The notes under the pieces: generated by a model
What the model was told of the DNA's origin: nothing
Seen by the model: the letters and a program-made list of their open reading frames with translations, nothing else
The model's database searches: none
Assembly: GCF_000765695.2 (NCBI RefSeq)
Contig: NZ_JRPB02000001.1
Span: 1-64,000, forward strand
Origin: Helicobacter sp. MIT 11-5569
GTDB taxonomy: Bacteria > Campylobacterota > Campylobacteria > Campylobacterales > Helicobacteraceae
DNA length: 64,000 nt
Reading direction: 5' to 3'
Made by a program: the position numbers and the translations under genes
In this document: positions 17,260 through 26,202 of the stretch, piece after piece
Layout: every line of letters starts with the position of its first letter
Numbering within the stretch: the stretch's first letter is position 1

Positions 17260-17558
17260 GAAAAATTACATTTGTTAATGATAGGAAACTAAGTGAAGTA
17301 GGCTGGAGTGCATTATCTTTAAGTAGTGATGAGTTTAAAACTGCAAGCAGTGAATATTTAAGAGCATTAGAGGAATCTAAGAGAAAGGAAAGAACAGAAT
17401 ATTTAGCGGCAATTCAAGGAGTTAATATTCTAACAGACTCTATAAAAAGCACCGCAGAAGTCTTTAAAAAAGACTTACCTTATCTCTATCAAATTGTCCC
17501 AAAAACTAAAATATGGATTGATTTACAAGTAGATAAAAAAGGAGAATATGTGAAATGA
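17256..17558 (+). CDS. Hypothetical 100-aa protein
   Basis: The frame from a TTG overlapping the transporter stop (TTGA) encodes LRKITFVNDRKLSEVGWSALS..., a soluble, helical, Lys/Glu-rich protein with normal amino-acid composition. I see no SD and no known motif, so it could be a remnant of a longer gene or an unannotated small protein. A second 23-codon frame (17555-17626) overlaps its stop as ATGA, with AAAGGAG ten bases upstream, and runs into the 3' end of the convergent gene. Confidence 0.4.
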   Translation: MRKITFVNDRKLSEVGWSALSLSSDEFKTASSEYLRALEESKRKERTEYLAAIQGVNILTDSIKSTAEVFKKDLPYLYQIVPKTKIWIDLQVDKKGEYVK

Positions 17559-17606
17559 GAGAGATTTTGTTTGCATTGGGTTACCCTAGCTCAAATGAGC
17601 TAAGGG

Positions 17607-19193
17607 TTATGCTCCTAAAAGTCTAGTAATGCGCAACATATTTAAGGCATTTAAATCAAAAGTATTTGCGCTATCTTTTTGTGTGCTTGGGTCAAAAAGT
17701 AGGCGGTTGATATTTTTGTAGCTTGTTTCAAAATGGTTTAGTAGAGATTCTACAAGATTTCCTGTTGTTTTTGGGTTATCATTTTGATTGGATTGGATTT
17801 TTCCAAAGTTACTTTCAAGTTTTGCCCACATTTGTGAAAGCTCGAAGCTTACTCCATTTTTTCCACTTTGTAAAGAACTCATACTTAAAGAGATATTTAT
17901 TTCAATATTAGAGATTTGCGCAAAGCTAATATTGCTATTACTTAGGATACCACTTAAGATTCCGCTACTGCTAGTGTTATTTTGTGCGAATGTAGCTTGT
18001 GTGCTTTGGAAGTTAATGTTAGCACCATAAGCTTTACTAGCTAGGATTTGTGAAATGCTTTGTCCGCCTTGTGAGAGAATTGCATCATTTTGCGCTTGGT
18101 TTTGCAAAGCTTCATCTTTAATTTTCTCGCTTACTAAGTCAATATGGTGGATTTTTCCATTGTTTCCATTTTCAAAGAGAAAATCAGCAGTTTTTTGTTT
18201 GATTCCCAATAAATCGCCATTTTCTCCTCGCATCATTTCTTGACTTTCTTGAGCATTAAGATAAATAACACCGATTCCTTTTTCGCCAAGCCCTACAAGT
18301 TGTCCTTCTCCATTGCCATCTGGTGTCCAGATTCTTAATTTGTCATAGATTGGGTCTTCTTTATCAATTTTGCCATCACCATTTGCATCATAGACGCTTA
18401 AATCTTTGAACCCATCACCGCTTTTTGTGCCAAAAAGCTCACTGCCATCATTGATTTTGCCATCGCCATTTTTATCAAGTGCTAGGAATCCTGAACCTTT
18501 TTTAAGTGTTGCAATTTGGTCTGGTTTGCCATCGCTATCTAAGTCAAAGTGCATTTTGGTATCACTAAGCTCTGTCCCGCTTCCTTCATAATCAATGACA
18601 AGTGGGTCAATCACTTTTTTGTTTGATGTTTGTGTATTATTATTGCCAACACCACTAATTTGGAGATTTTGCATAAAGCTTTGTGAGATTCCAATACTAA
18701 TGTCTAGTTGTCTTTTTGTGCCATCACTTGCGATAATTGTCCCTTGAATAGAAACTTGCAAGGATTGTGAAAAGCCTTGAGAAATGCTAATTCCGCTGCC
18801 TAATGCTTTTTGCTCTAAGGTTGCATTTAACAAAGATTCTATACTCAAATTGATATTTTGAGAACTATTAGAAGAATTGCTAGGCTTAAGCCCAAAAATT
18901 TCTTCCCATGTTTTTAACATTTCCTCTTTAATTTGAGTAACTTTTTCTAACGCTTTATTGACAATAAGTTTTTGGAAGTCATTTAAGCTTCCGCTACTTA
19001 AAGTATTGCTAGAGAGAACCTCTGAAGTTTGTCCATTTCCATCTTTGTCAATGTTAGATTGTGGAACGCTGTTTGCTTGTGTATTTGTAATCTCTTCTTT
19101 GGTATTCTTTTGATTTACACTTAAATGCGTGGTGGCTAAAGTGTGTGAAAATTCAAAAGCCTGCAAAGAAGAGAAATTAATGCCTGCTTGCAT
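17607..19193 (-). CDS. EF-hand/VCBS-type calcium-binding repeat protein
   Basis: A 528-aa protein rich in Ser, Asn and Gln. The centre (residues 195-330) carries calcium-loop motifs: FDLDSDGKPDQ (217-226), LDKNGDGKINDGSELFG (239-255) and YDANGDGKIDKEDPIYD (268-284), then LRIWTPDGNGEGQL and a GIGVIYL strand. This module is found in large RTX and adhesin-type proteins, usually secreted. No signal peptide is seen; N- and C-terminal regions are low-complexity. It is not FliK. AAGGAG precedes the ATG at 19193 and a CGATAT lies 35 bases upstream, which could be a sigma-28 -10. Function unknown; surface or motility-related is a guess. Confidence 0.7.
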   Translation of the reverse strand: MQAGINFSSLQAFEFSHTLATTHLSVNQKNTKEEITNTQANSVPQSNIDKDGNGQTSEVLSSNTLSSGSLNDFQKLIVNKALEKVTQIKEEMLKTWEEIFGLKPSNSSNSSQNINLSIESLLNATLEQKALGSGISISQGFSQSLQVSIQGTIIASDGTKRQLDISIGISQSFMQNLQISGVGNNNTQTSNKKVIDPLVIDYEGSGTELSDTKMHFDLDSDGKPDQIATLKKGSGFLALDKNGDGKINDGSELFGTKSGDGFKDLSVYDANGDGKIDKEDPIYDKLRIWTPDGNGEGQLVGLGEKGIGVIYLNAQESQEMMRGENGDLLGIKQKTADFLFENGNNGKIHHIDLVSEKIKDEALQNQAQNDAILSQGGQSISQILASKAYGANINFQSTQATFAQNNTSSSGILSGILSNSNISFAQISNIEINISLSMSSLQSGKNGVSFELSQMWAKLESNFGKIQSNQNDNPKTTGNLVESLLNHFETSYKNINRLLFDPSTQKDSANTFDLNALNMLRITRLLGA

Positions 19194-19227
19194 TGTTTCT
19201 CCTTTTACTTTTTGTTTAACATTCTCT

Positions 19228-19233
19228 ATATCG
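19228..19233 (-). promoter_or_regulatory. Possible sigma-28 -10 box
   Basis: Minus-strand CGATAT, the flagellar FliA -10 motif in related bacteria, 35 bases before the EF-hand gene. The -35 is not convincing. The rest of 19234-19449 is very AT-rich with no gene. Confidence 0.25.
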
Positions 19234-19440
19234 ACAATTTTTTAAAAAACTAAATAACTTTTTATAAATTTTTTGTTTATAAGTTTTGTTTTATATCAAA
19301 ATTAGTGCCAAATTAGCATTATAAAAAACAATGTTTTTAAAGATATAATAATAAAATTAATAAAAAATATTAAGTTATAAGTTTAATTTAAATTTTATTT
19401 TAATACAATTTCATCGCGAAAATAATTAGACGCAATTTAA

Positions 19441-20808
<1,368 letters not shown>

Positions 20809-20838
20809 TTAAATCATCAAATAATCGGGAATAGATAT

Positions 20839-21672
20839 TTGAGATTATTTAAATTATTCCTTTTATTATTTTTGGGTTGGAATCTCCAGATATACGCGGA
20901 GATTCCAAGCTTTAGCTTCTATGAAGAACATTGTATTTCTCCACAAGAATTGCCACAATTTGTTATGAGTGAAAAATTTGATGGTGTGCGCGGAATCTGG
21001 GACGGAAAGAGTCTAAAAACGCGTAAAGGTAACAGCATTCAAGCTCCAAAATTTTGGCTTGATAATTTTCCTCCTTTTGCGCTTGATGGAGAATTATGGT
21101 TTGGTTATAAGAGCTTTGAAAAAACTTCAAGTATTGTGCGGGATTCTATTCCTAATGAAAAAGAGTGGCAAAATATCATTTATTTCGTTTTTGATGTGCA
21201 AGGAATTTGTGAAAAATGCACACTAACAATGCGCTTAAAAGAGCTTGAAAATTATTTAAACAAATCTCCTAATGCTTTTATTAAAATCATTCCCCAAATC
21301 CCTATACAAAATCGTGAGCATTTGGAATCTTATTATCAAGAGATTTTAAAAAAGGGCGGCGAAGGTGTTGTTTTGCGTAAAAATTCGCATTCTCAAATTG
21401 GCTATAAACTGAAACCTTTTACAGACGCAGAATGTATTGTGCAAGGCTATACGCAAGGAAAAGGTAGGAATGCTGGTAGAGTGGGTGCAATTTGGTGTGA
21501 GGGAGAGATTCTTGGCGAGAGAAAACGTTTTAAAATTGGCACAGGATTAAAAGATGAAGAGCGCGAAAATCCTCCAAAAATCGGCACGATTATTACTTAC
21601 AAATATCAAGGTTATACCAAAAATAATATTCCTCGTTTTCCGGTGTTTTTACGTGTTAGAGCAGGAGATTAG
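20839..21672 (+). CDS. ATP-dependent DNA ligase with signal peptide (LigE type)
   Basis: A 277-aa minimal ATP-dependent ligase. Motif I is SEKFDGVRGIWDG with the adenylated Lys near residue 46, motif III is LDGELW, motif IV is GEGVVLRK and motif V is YKLKPF; an OB-fold follows. The N-terminus MRLFKLFLLLFLGWNLQIYA is a signal peptide with AXA cleavage, so the enzyme probably works in the periplasm, as reported for LigE enzymes of competent Gram-negatives. The start is a TTG at 20839 with a weak GGGA upstream. It follows gdhA closely. Confidence 0.88.
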   Translation: MRLFKLFLLLFLGWNLQIYAEIPSFSFYEEHCISPQELPQFVMSEKFDGVRGIWDGKSLKTRKGNSIQAPKFWLDNFPPFALDGELWFGYKSFEKTSSIVRDSIPNEKEWQNIIYFVFDVQGICEKCTLTMRLKELENYLNKSPNAFIKIIPQIPIQNREHLESYYQEILKKGGEGVVLRKNSHSQIGYKLKPFTDAECIVQGYTQGKGRNAGRVGAIWCEGEILGERKRFKIGTGLKDEERENPPKIGTIITYKYQGYTKNNIPRFPVFLRVRAGD

Positions 21673-21730
21673 TTGTTATAAATTTACAATATAGAAATGT
21701 AACTTTATTACATAGTGATAAATATTTTGC

Positions 21731-21736
21731 TAGAAT
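21731..21736 (+). promoter_or_regulatory. AGCS transporter promoter, -10 box
   Basis: Extended -10 TTTTGCTAGAAT, 34 bases before the GTG start. Confidence 0.5.
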
Positions 21737-21764
21737 CTTATAAATTTTAATATAAGGATTCTAT

Positions 21765-23165
21765 GTGGAGATGTTTTATAATCTAGTTGGTGCAATAAGC
21801 GGGTTTTTATATACCTATTGGCTTGTTTTTGCACTAATTTTATGTGGATTGTATTTGACGATTAGGACGCGTTTTATTCAGTTGAGATTTTTAAAAGACG
21901 CATTTTTGGTTTTAAAAGAACGTGGAAGCAAGGAGCATATTACGCCTTTTGGGGCTTTGATGATTTCTACTGCTTCGCGTGTTGGAATCGGAAATATTGT
22001 AGGAGTTTCTGTAGCAATTGCTGGAGGAGGTGTTGGGGCATTGTTTTGGATGTGGATTACTGCGATTGTGGGGGGAGCTAGTGCTTTTGTGGAATCTACG
22101 CTTGCACAAGTTTATAAACGCAGAGATGGAGAGCATAATTATAAAGGCGGTCCTGCATATTACATTGAAACAGCGTTAAACTCACGTATGCTTGGTGTAA
22201 TATTTGCGCTCTCTTTAATTTTTTGCTTTGCATGTGGATTTAATGGATTGCAGTCTTATACGCTAGCATCTTCTTTTGAAATTTTTGTAGGGACAGAAAC
22301 TTATAATAATAGTTATTTAACAATTTTTATAGGACTTATTTTAGCGGTTTTGGTATCATTTTTCTTTTTTGGTGGGGCGAAAAAATCAGCAGTGATTTCT
22401 TCGATTCTTGTCCCTATTATGGCGTTTGGTTATCTTGTGATAGCACTTTGTGTGATTGGAATGAATCTTGATAAGATTCCACTTATTTTTGGAAATGTTT
22501 TACAAGAAGCATTTAATTTTGAGGCAATTTTTAGTGGATTTGCTGGAAGTGCGATTGTTATTGGAATCAAACGCGGTTTATTTTCTAATGAAGCGGGTAT
22601 GGGTTCTGCTCCAAATGCTGCAGCAGCAGCGCATACTAGCCACCCAGCAAAACAAGGAATGGTACAAACTTTATCTGTATTTATTGATACACTTATTATT
22701 TGTTCTGCAAGTGCATTTATGGTGCTTTGTTCTAGCATTGATACAAAAAACTTAGCAGGCATGGCTTTAATGCAAGGGGTAATGCAAGGACATTTTGGGA
22801 CTTTTGGATTGATGTTTGTCAGCATAGCAATCGTGCTTTTTGCTTTTACTTCATTAATTGGAAATTATTTTTATGCAGAGGCAAATTTCAAATTTATTAC
22901 AGAAAATAAGCTTGCCTTACAAGTTTTTAGGTCTTGTGCTGTGGTTGTTGTTTTTATTGGTGCGCAATTAGATTTATCACTTGCTTGGGATTTAGCAGAT
23001 GTTTTTATGGGATTTATGGCGAGCATTAATATTGTTGTGATTTTACTTTTGAGCAATATTGCAGTGTTGGTTTTAAAAGATTATGAATCGCAGAGAAAAG
23101 CAGGTAAGAATCCTGTGTTTAAAGCATCAGATGTAGGGATTACAAATACAGAGTTTTGGAAGTAG
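21765..23165 (+). CDS. Sodium:alanine/glycine symporter (AGCS family)
   Basis: A 466-aa polytopic transporter. AGCS hallmarks: TRFIQLRFLKDAF, TPFGALMISTASRVGIGNIVGV, GGPAYYIE and KRGLFSNEAGMGSAPNAAAAAHTSHP. It imports alanine or glycine with sodium. The GTG at 21765 is six bases from AAGGA; the ATG two codons on is too far. Its hydrophobic profile is complete, with no truncation. Confidence 0.92.
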   Translation: MEMFYNLVGAISGFLYTYWLVFALILCGLYLTIRTRFIQLRFLKDAFLVLKERGSKEHITPFGALMISTASRVGIGNIVGVSVAIAGGGVGALFWMWITAIVGGASAFVESTLAQVYKRRDGEHNYKGGPAYYIETALNSRMLGVIFALSLIFCFACGFNGLQSYTLASSFEIFVGTETYNNSYLTIFIGLILAVLVSFFFFGGAKKSAVISSILVPIMAFGYLVIALCVIGMNLDKIPLIFGNVLQEAFNFEAIFSGFAGSAIVIGIKRGLFSNEAGMGSAPNAAAAAHTSHPAKQGMVQTLSVFIDTLIICSASAFMVLCSSIDTKNLAGMALMQGVMQGHFGTFGLMFVSIAIVLFAFTSLIGNYFYAEANFKFITENKLALQVFRSCAVVVVFIGAQLDLSLAWDLADVFMGFMASINIVVILLLSNIAVLVLKDYESQRKAGKNPVFKASDVGITNTEFWK

Positions 23166-23179
23166 GGATTAAATTTTGT

Positions 23180-23185
23180 TATAAT
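23180..23185 (+). promoter_or_regulatory. MATE gene promoter, -10 box
   Basis: TATAAT in TTTTGTTATAAT, with an extended -10 TGT. Transcription would start near 23192, so a TTG start there would be leaderless and GTG 23219 is favoured. Confidence 0.55.
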
Positions 23186-23218
23186 TGAAGCTTGTATCTT
23201 CATAATTCTGGAACAAAT

Positions 23219-24559
23219 GTGTTTGATAGATTGCGTTTTTTTTCTAAAGATAGAAGTCGTAGAATCCTAAATATCGCACTTCCTTCTGGTCTTAATTCAT
23301 TGCTTGATATTATTAATCTTAGTATTGATTTATTAATGATTGGCACTTTTGGGGCAAATGCGATTGTAGCAGTTGGGGTGAGTTTAAATTTTATCATGCT
23401 AATGTTTGCCTTTATTGCGATTATTTTTGTGGGGAATAGCGCACTTGTAGCAAGGTTTTTAGGAGCAAATGATAAAAGAAGTGCAGATGAGGTTGTGCTA
23501 AGTTTAACCTTTGCTTCTTTTTGTTTTTCCATACCTTTAATGCTATTAGGATTCTTTGGTTATGAGTTTTTTTTCTCTTGGATTGGAATCTCTAGTGAAG
23601 CGCATAGCATTGGGAGTGCATATTTAGCAATCGTGCTTTTTAGTGTGCCTTTGCTTTTGATTAGACAAGTGAGTATCTCTGCATTTTCCGCTGCTGGAGC
23701 TACAAAATTTCCTTTTTATATTAAAATTATTATTACACTTATTAATCCTTTTGTGAAGTATATTTTAATTTTTGGCTTTATTTTTATTCCTGCTTTTGGA
23801 GTAATTGGAGCGGCTATTGGGACATTGATTATTAACTTTTTAGAAACATCGGCACTTTTTTTACTTTTGCTAATTTATAAAAACAGCCCCATTTCTTTAA
23901 AGGGTAGAATCAACTTAGATTATATCAAGCGCGCTTTTATTATCGGGATTCCTAGCGGTTGTGAGCGTCTTTTTACTTTGTTTGCGATTATTATAATGAC
24001 AAAATTTGTGGCACTTTATGGGACTTATGATTTAGCAGGGTATCAGATTGCAACAAGGATTGAAGGTTTTGCTTTTATGCCCGGATTTGGATTTATGATT
24101 GCGGCAATGGCATTAATGGGGCAGAATCTTGGGGCAAAAAAACCCTTAGAGGCAAAATATTCTACTTTAAACACTTTACTTTTAGGTGGAATCTTTATGA
24201 GCATTGTTGGATTTTTTATGAGTGTTTTTGCTCCCTTTTGGTCGGGATTTTTTAGCGAGGATTCTGCGACAATTCGTGCAAGCACAATTTATTTAATTCC
24301 TATTGGAATTTCACAGGTTGCCTTTGCGTTTATTTGTATTTTAGATGGCGCGTTGCGTGGGGCTGGCATTACAAAAATTACTCTTGTGATTAATAGTGTA
24401 ATGATTTGGGGATTGCGTGTTTTACCTTGCTATTTGATTGCTACAATGGGCTATCCGGTGTTTTATATTTATATTTGTATTTGTTTAGAAACATTTTTGC
24501 GAGCTTTCGTGTATTGGAAAATTTTTCAAAGTGGGATTTGGAGAAAGCAAAAAGTTTAA
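23219..24559 (+). CDS. MATE-family multidrug efflux protein
   Basis: A transporter of about 446 aa with twelve membrane segments in two related halves: ALPSGLNSLLDIINLSIDLLMIGTFG opens the first and GIPSGCERLFTLFAIIIMTKFVALYG the second, both MATE-typical, as is LDGALRGAG. MATE pumps export cationic drugs and other compounds using sodium or proton gradients. The start is uncertain: GTG 23219 has GGA seven bases upstream, TTG 23192 lies at the expected transcription start. It ends in a bidirectional hairpin shared with the next gene. Confidence 0.85.
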   Translation: MFDRLRFFSKDRSRRILNIALPSGLNSLLDIINLSIDLLMIGTFGANAIVAVGVSLNFIMLMFAFIAIIFVGNSALVARFLGANDKRSADEVVLSLTFASFCFSIPLMLLGFFGYEFFFSWIGISSEAHSIGSAYLAIVLFSVPLLLIRQVSISAFSAAGATKFPFYIKIIITLINPFVKYILIFGFIFIPAFGVIGAAIGTLIINFLETSALFLLLLIYKNSPISLKGRINLDYIKRAFIIGIPSGCERLFTLFAIIIMTKFVALYGTYDLAGYQIATRIEGFAFMPGFGFMIAAMALMGQNLGAKKPLEAKYSTLNTLLLGGIFMSIVGFFMSVFAPFWSGFFSEDSATIRASTIYLIPIGISQVAFAFICILDGALRGAGITKITLVINSVMIWGLRVLPCYLIATMGYPVFYIYICICLETFLRAFVYWKIFQSGIWRKQKV

Positions 24560-24591
24560 TTAAGATTCCATAATTTTGAAATCTTAATTAA
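24556..24591. terminator. Bidirectional terminator hairpin
   Basis: TTAATTAAGATT and AATCTTAATTAA, a perfect 12-bp stem with a 12-base loop, overlapping the stop of the MATE gene and the end of the convergent small membrane protein. Confidence 0.65.
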
Positions 24592-24796
24592 TGAGCGCAA
24601 AGAATAACTCTAAATTTGAAAGAATGTAGAGTAAAATTACACCAAAACATAATAAAAACGCGACAAAAAAGAGAATCTTTTTTTCAAATCCTGTAAGTCT
24701 ATCGCGATTTTTACTAATAGAAATTCCAGTAATTGCTAAGATTACTAATGAGATTCCACATAAAATTGAAAGTGTAAGCGCAAAGTTTCCAACCAT
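24584..24796 (-). CDS. Small two-span membrane protein (70 aa)
   Basis: A 70-aa protein with two hydrophobic helices (about residues 5-24 and 41-62) separated by a charged loop, SISKNRDRLTGFEKK. AAGGAG six bases before the ATG supports expression. I do not recognise a family. It converges on the MATE gene and diverges from serS. Confidence 0.65.
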   Translation of the reverse strand: MVGNFALTLSILCGISLVILAITGISISKNRDRLTGFEKKILFFVAFLLCFGVILLYILSNLELFFALIN

Positions 24797-24921
24797 TTAA
24801 ACTCCTTAAAAATCGAATTATATATTATCTTTCTTTGATTTTTTCTAATTTATTAAATTTTTAGCCTGTTTTAAAAAGCGGTATTGTAAAATCTTTGCAT
24901 TTTTAAATTTTTGGGGTATTT

Positions 24922-26199
24922 ATGATTGATTTAAAACTTCTTGTCAGCGATTTTGATTCTGTAGTAGAAAAGCTCTCAAAACGCAATCTTGATGCAACTT
25001 TGCTAGATGCTTTGCGCGAGAGTAGTTTAAACTATAAACAAAAGAAAATTGCGCTAGAGGGGTTGCAAGCAGAACAAAATGCAAAAACAAAGTTATTTGC
25101 TAGATATAAACAAGAAGGCGGGGACATAATAACACTAAAATCAGAATGCGATGCCTTGAAAGTCAAGATTGATTTATATGCTAAAGAATTAGAAGTTTGG
25201 GAGAATAAACTTCAAGAACTAACATATAGTATTCCAAATATTCCAGATTCTAAAACTCCATTTGGCGAAGATGAAAGCGATAATGTAGAGCTTAAAAAGG
25301 TGCTAGAGATTCCACAATTTGACTTTAAGCCAAAAGAGCATTGGGAACTTGCCGAGCAAAATGGTTGGATTGATTTTGAACGCGGTGTGAAGCTTGCAAA
25401 AAGTCGTTTTAGTGTATTTATGGGAATGGGAGCTAAATTAGAGCGCGCACTTATTAATTATATGTTAGATTTCAACACTGCGCGTGGATTTAGTGAAGTT
25501 GGAACGCCAGCGATTGCAAATGCGCAAACGCTTTTTGGAGTAGGGCAGTTGCCAAAGTTTGAAGATGATTTGTTTAAAGTTTCTGAATTTAAAGATGAAG
25601 AAAGTGGCAAGGGACACGCTTTATATTTGATTCCAACAGCAGAAGCAACACTTACAAATCTTTATAGTGATGAGATTTTAAAAGAAGATATGCTTCCTAT
25701 GATGCTAACAGCTTATACGCCATGCTTTAGAAAAGAAGCAGGAAGCGCAGGGCGCGATACAAGAGGGATTATTCGCCAACACCAATTTGATAAAGTAGAG
25801 CTTGTCGCACTCACAACGCCACAAGATAGTGATACAATGCAAGAAAGAATGATTGCTTGTGCTTCAGAACTTTTGGTTTCACTCAGGCTTCCTCATCGTC
25901 TTGTGCAGCTTTGTGGTGGAGATTTAGGATTTAGTGCAAGCAACACAGTGGATATTGAAGTGTGGCTACCCGGACAAAACTGCTATCGTGAAATTAGCTC
26001 GATTTCTAATACACGAGATTTTCAGGCAAGACGCGCTAAGATTCGCTATAAGGATTCTAACAAAAAGAATTGTTTGGTGCATACATTAAATGGTTCTTGT
26101 TTAGCAGTTGGGAGAACATTAGTAGCGATTATGGAGAATTACCAAAAAGCTGATGGAAGCATTGAGATTCCACATGTTTTAGAGCCTTATTTGAGATAG
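24922..26199 (+). CDS. serS: Seryl-tRNA synthetase
   Basis: Class II synthetase of 425 aa that charges tRNA-Ser. It has the N-terminal coiled-coil arm that grips the long variable arm of the tRNA (about residues 30-105), motif 2 [30 protein letters not shown], and motif 3 [20 protein letters not shown]. Synteny with the following pflB-like gene matches C. jejuni Cj0389-Cj0390 and H. pylori HP1480-HP1479. A GGGG-type SD precedes the ATG. Confidence 0.96.
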   Translation: MIDLKLLVSDFDSVVEKLSKRNLDATLLDALRESSLNYKQKKIALEGLQAEQNAKTKLFARYKQEGGDIITLKSECDALKVKIDLYAKELEVWENKLQELTYSIPNIPDSKTPFGEDESDNVELKKVLEIPQFDFKPKEHWELAEQNGWIDFERGVKLAKSRFSVFMGMGAKLERALINYMLDFNTARGFSEVGTPAIANAQTLFGVGQLPKFEDDLFKVSEFKDEESGKGHALYLIPTAEATLTNLYSDEILKEDMLPMMLTAYTPCFRKEAGSAGRDTRGIIRQHQFDKVELVALTTPQDSDTMQERMIACASELLVSLRLPHRLVQLCGGDLGFSASNTVDIEVWLPGQNCYREISSISNTRDFQARRAKIRYKDSNKKNCLVHTLNGSCLAVGRTLVAIMENYQKADGSIEIPHVLEPYLR

Positions 26200-26202
26200 T
26201 AG

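Noticed and set aside
17583-17607. Inverted repeat ACCCTAGCTC/GAGCTAAGGGT as terminator
   Set aside because: It has a bulge and no U-run on either strand; only an inverted repeat overlapping a stop codon.
17607-19193. Calling this gene fliK
   Set aside because: It has EF-hand loops and no hook-length-control C-terminal domain; the Ser/Asn-rich tails are only superficially similar.
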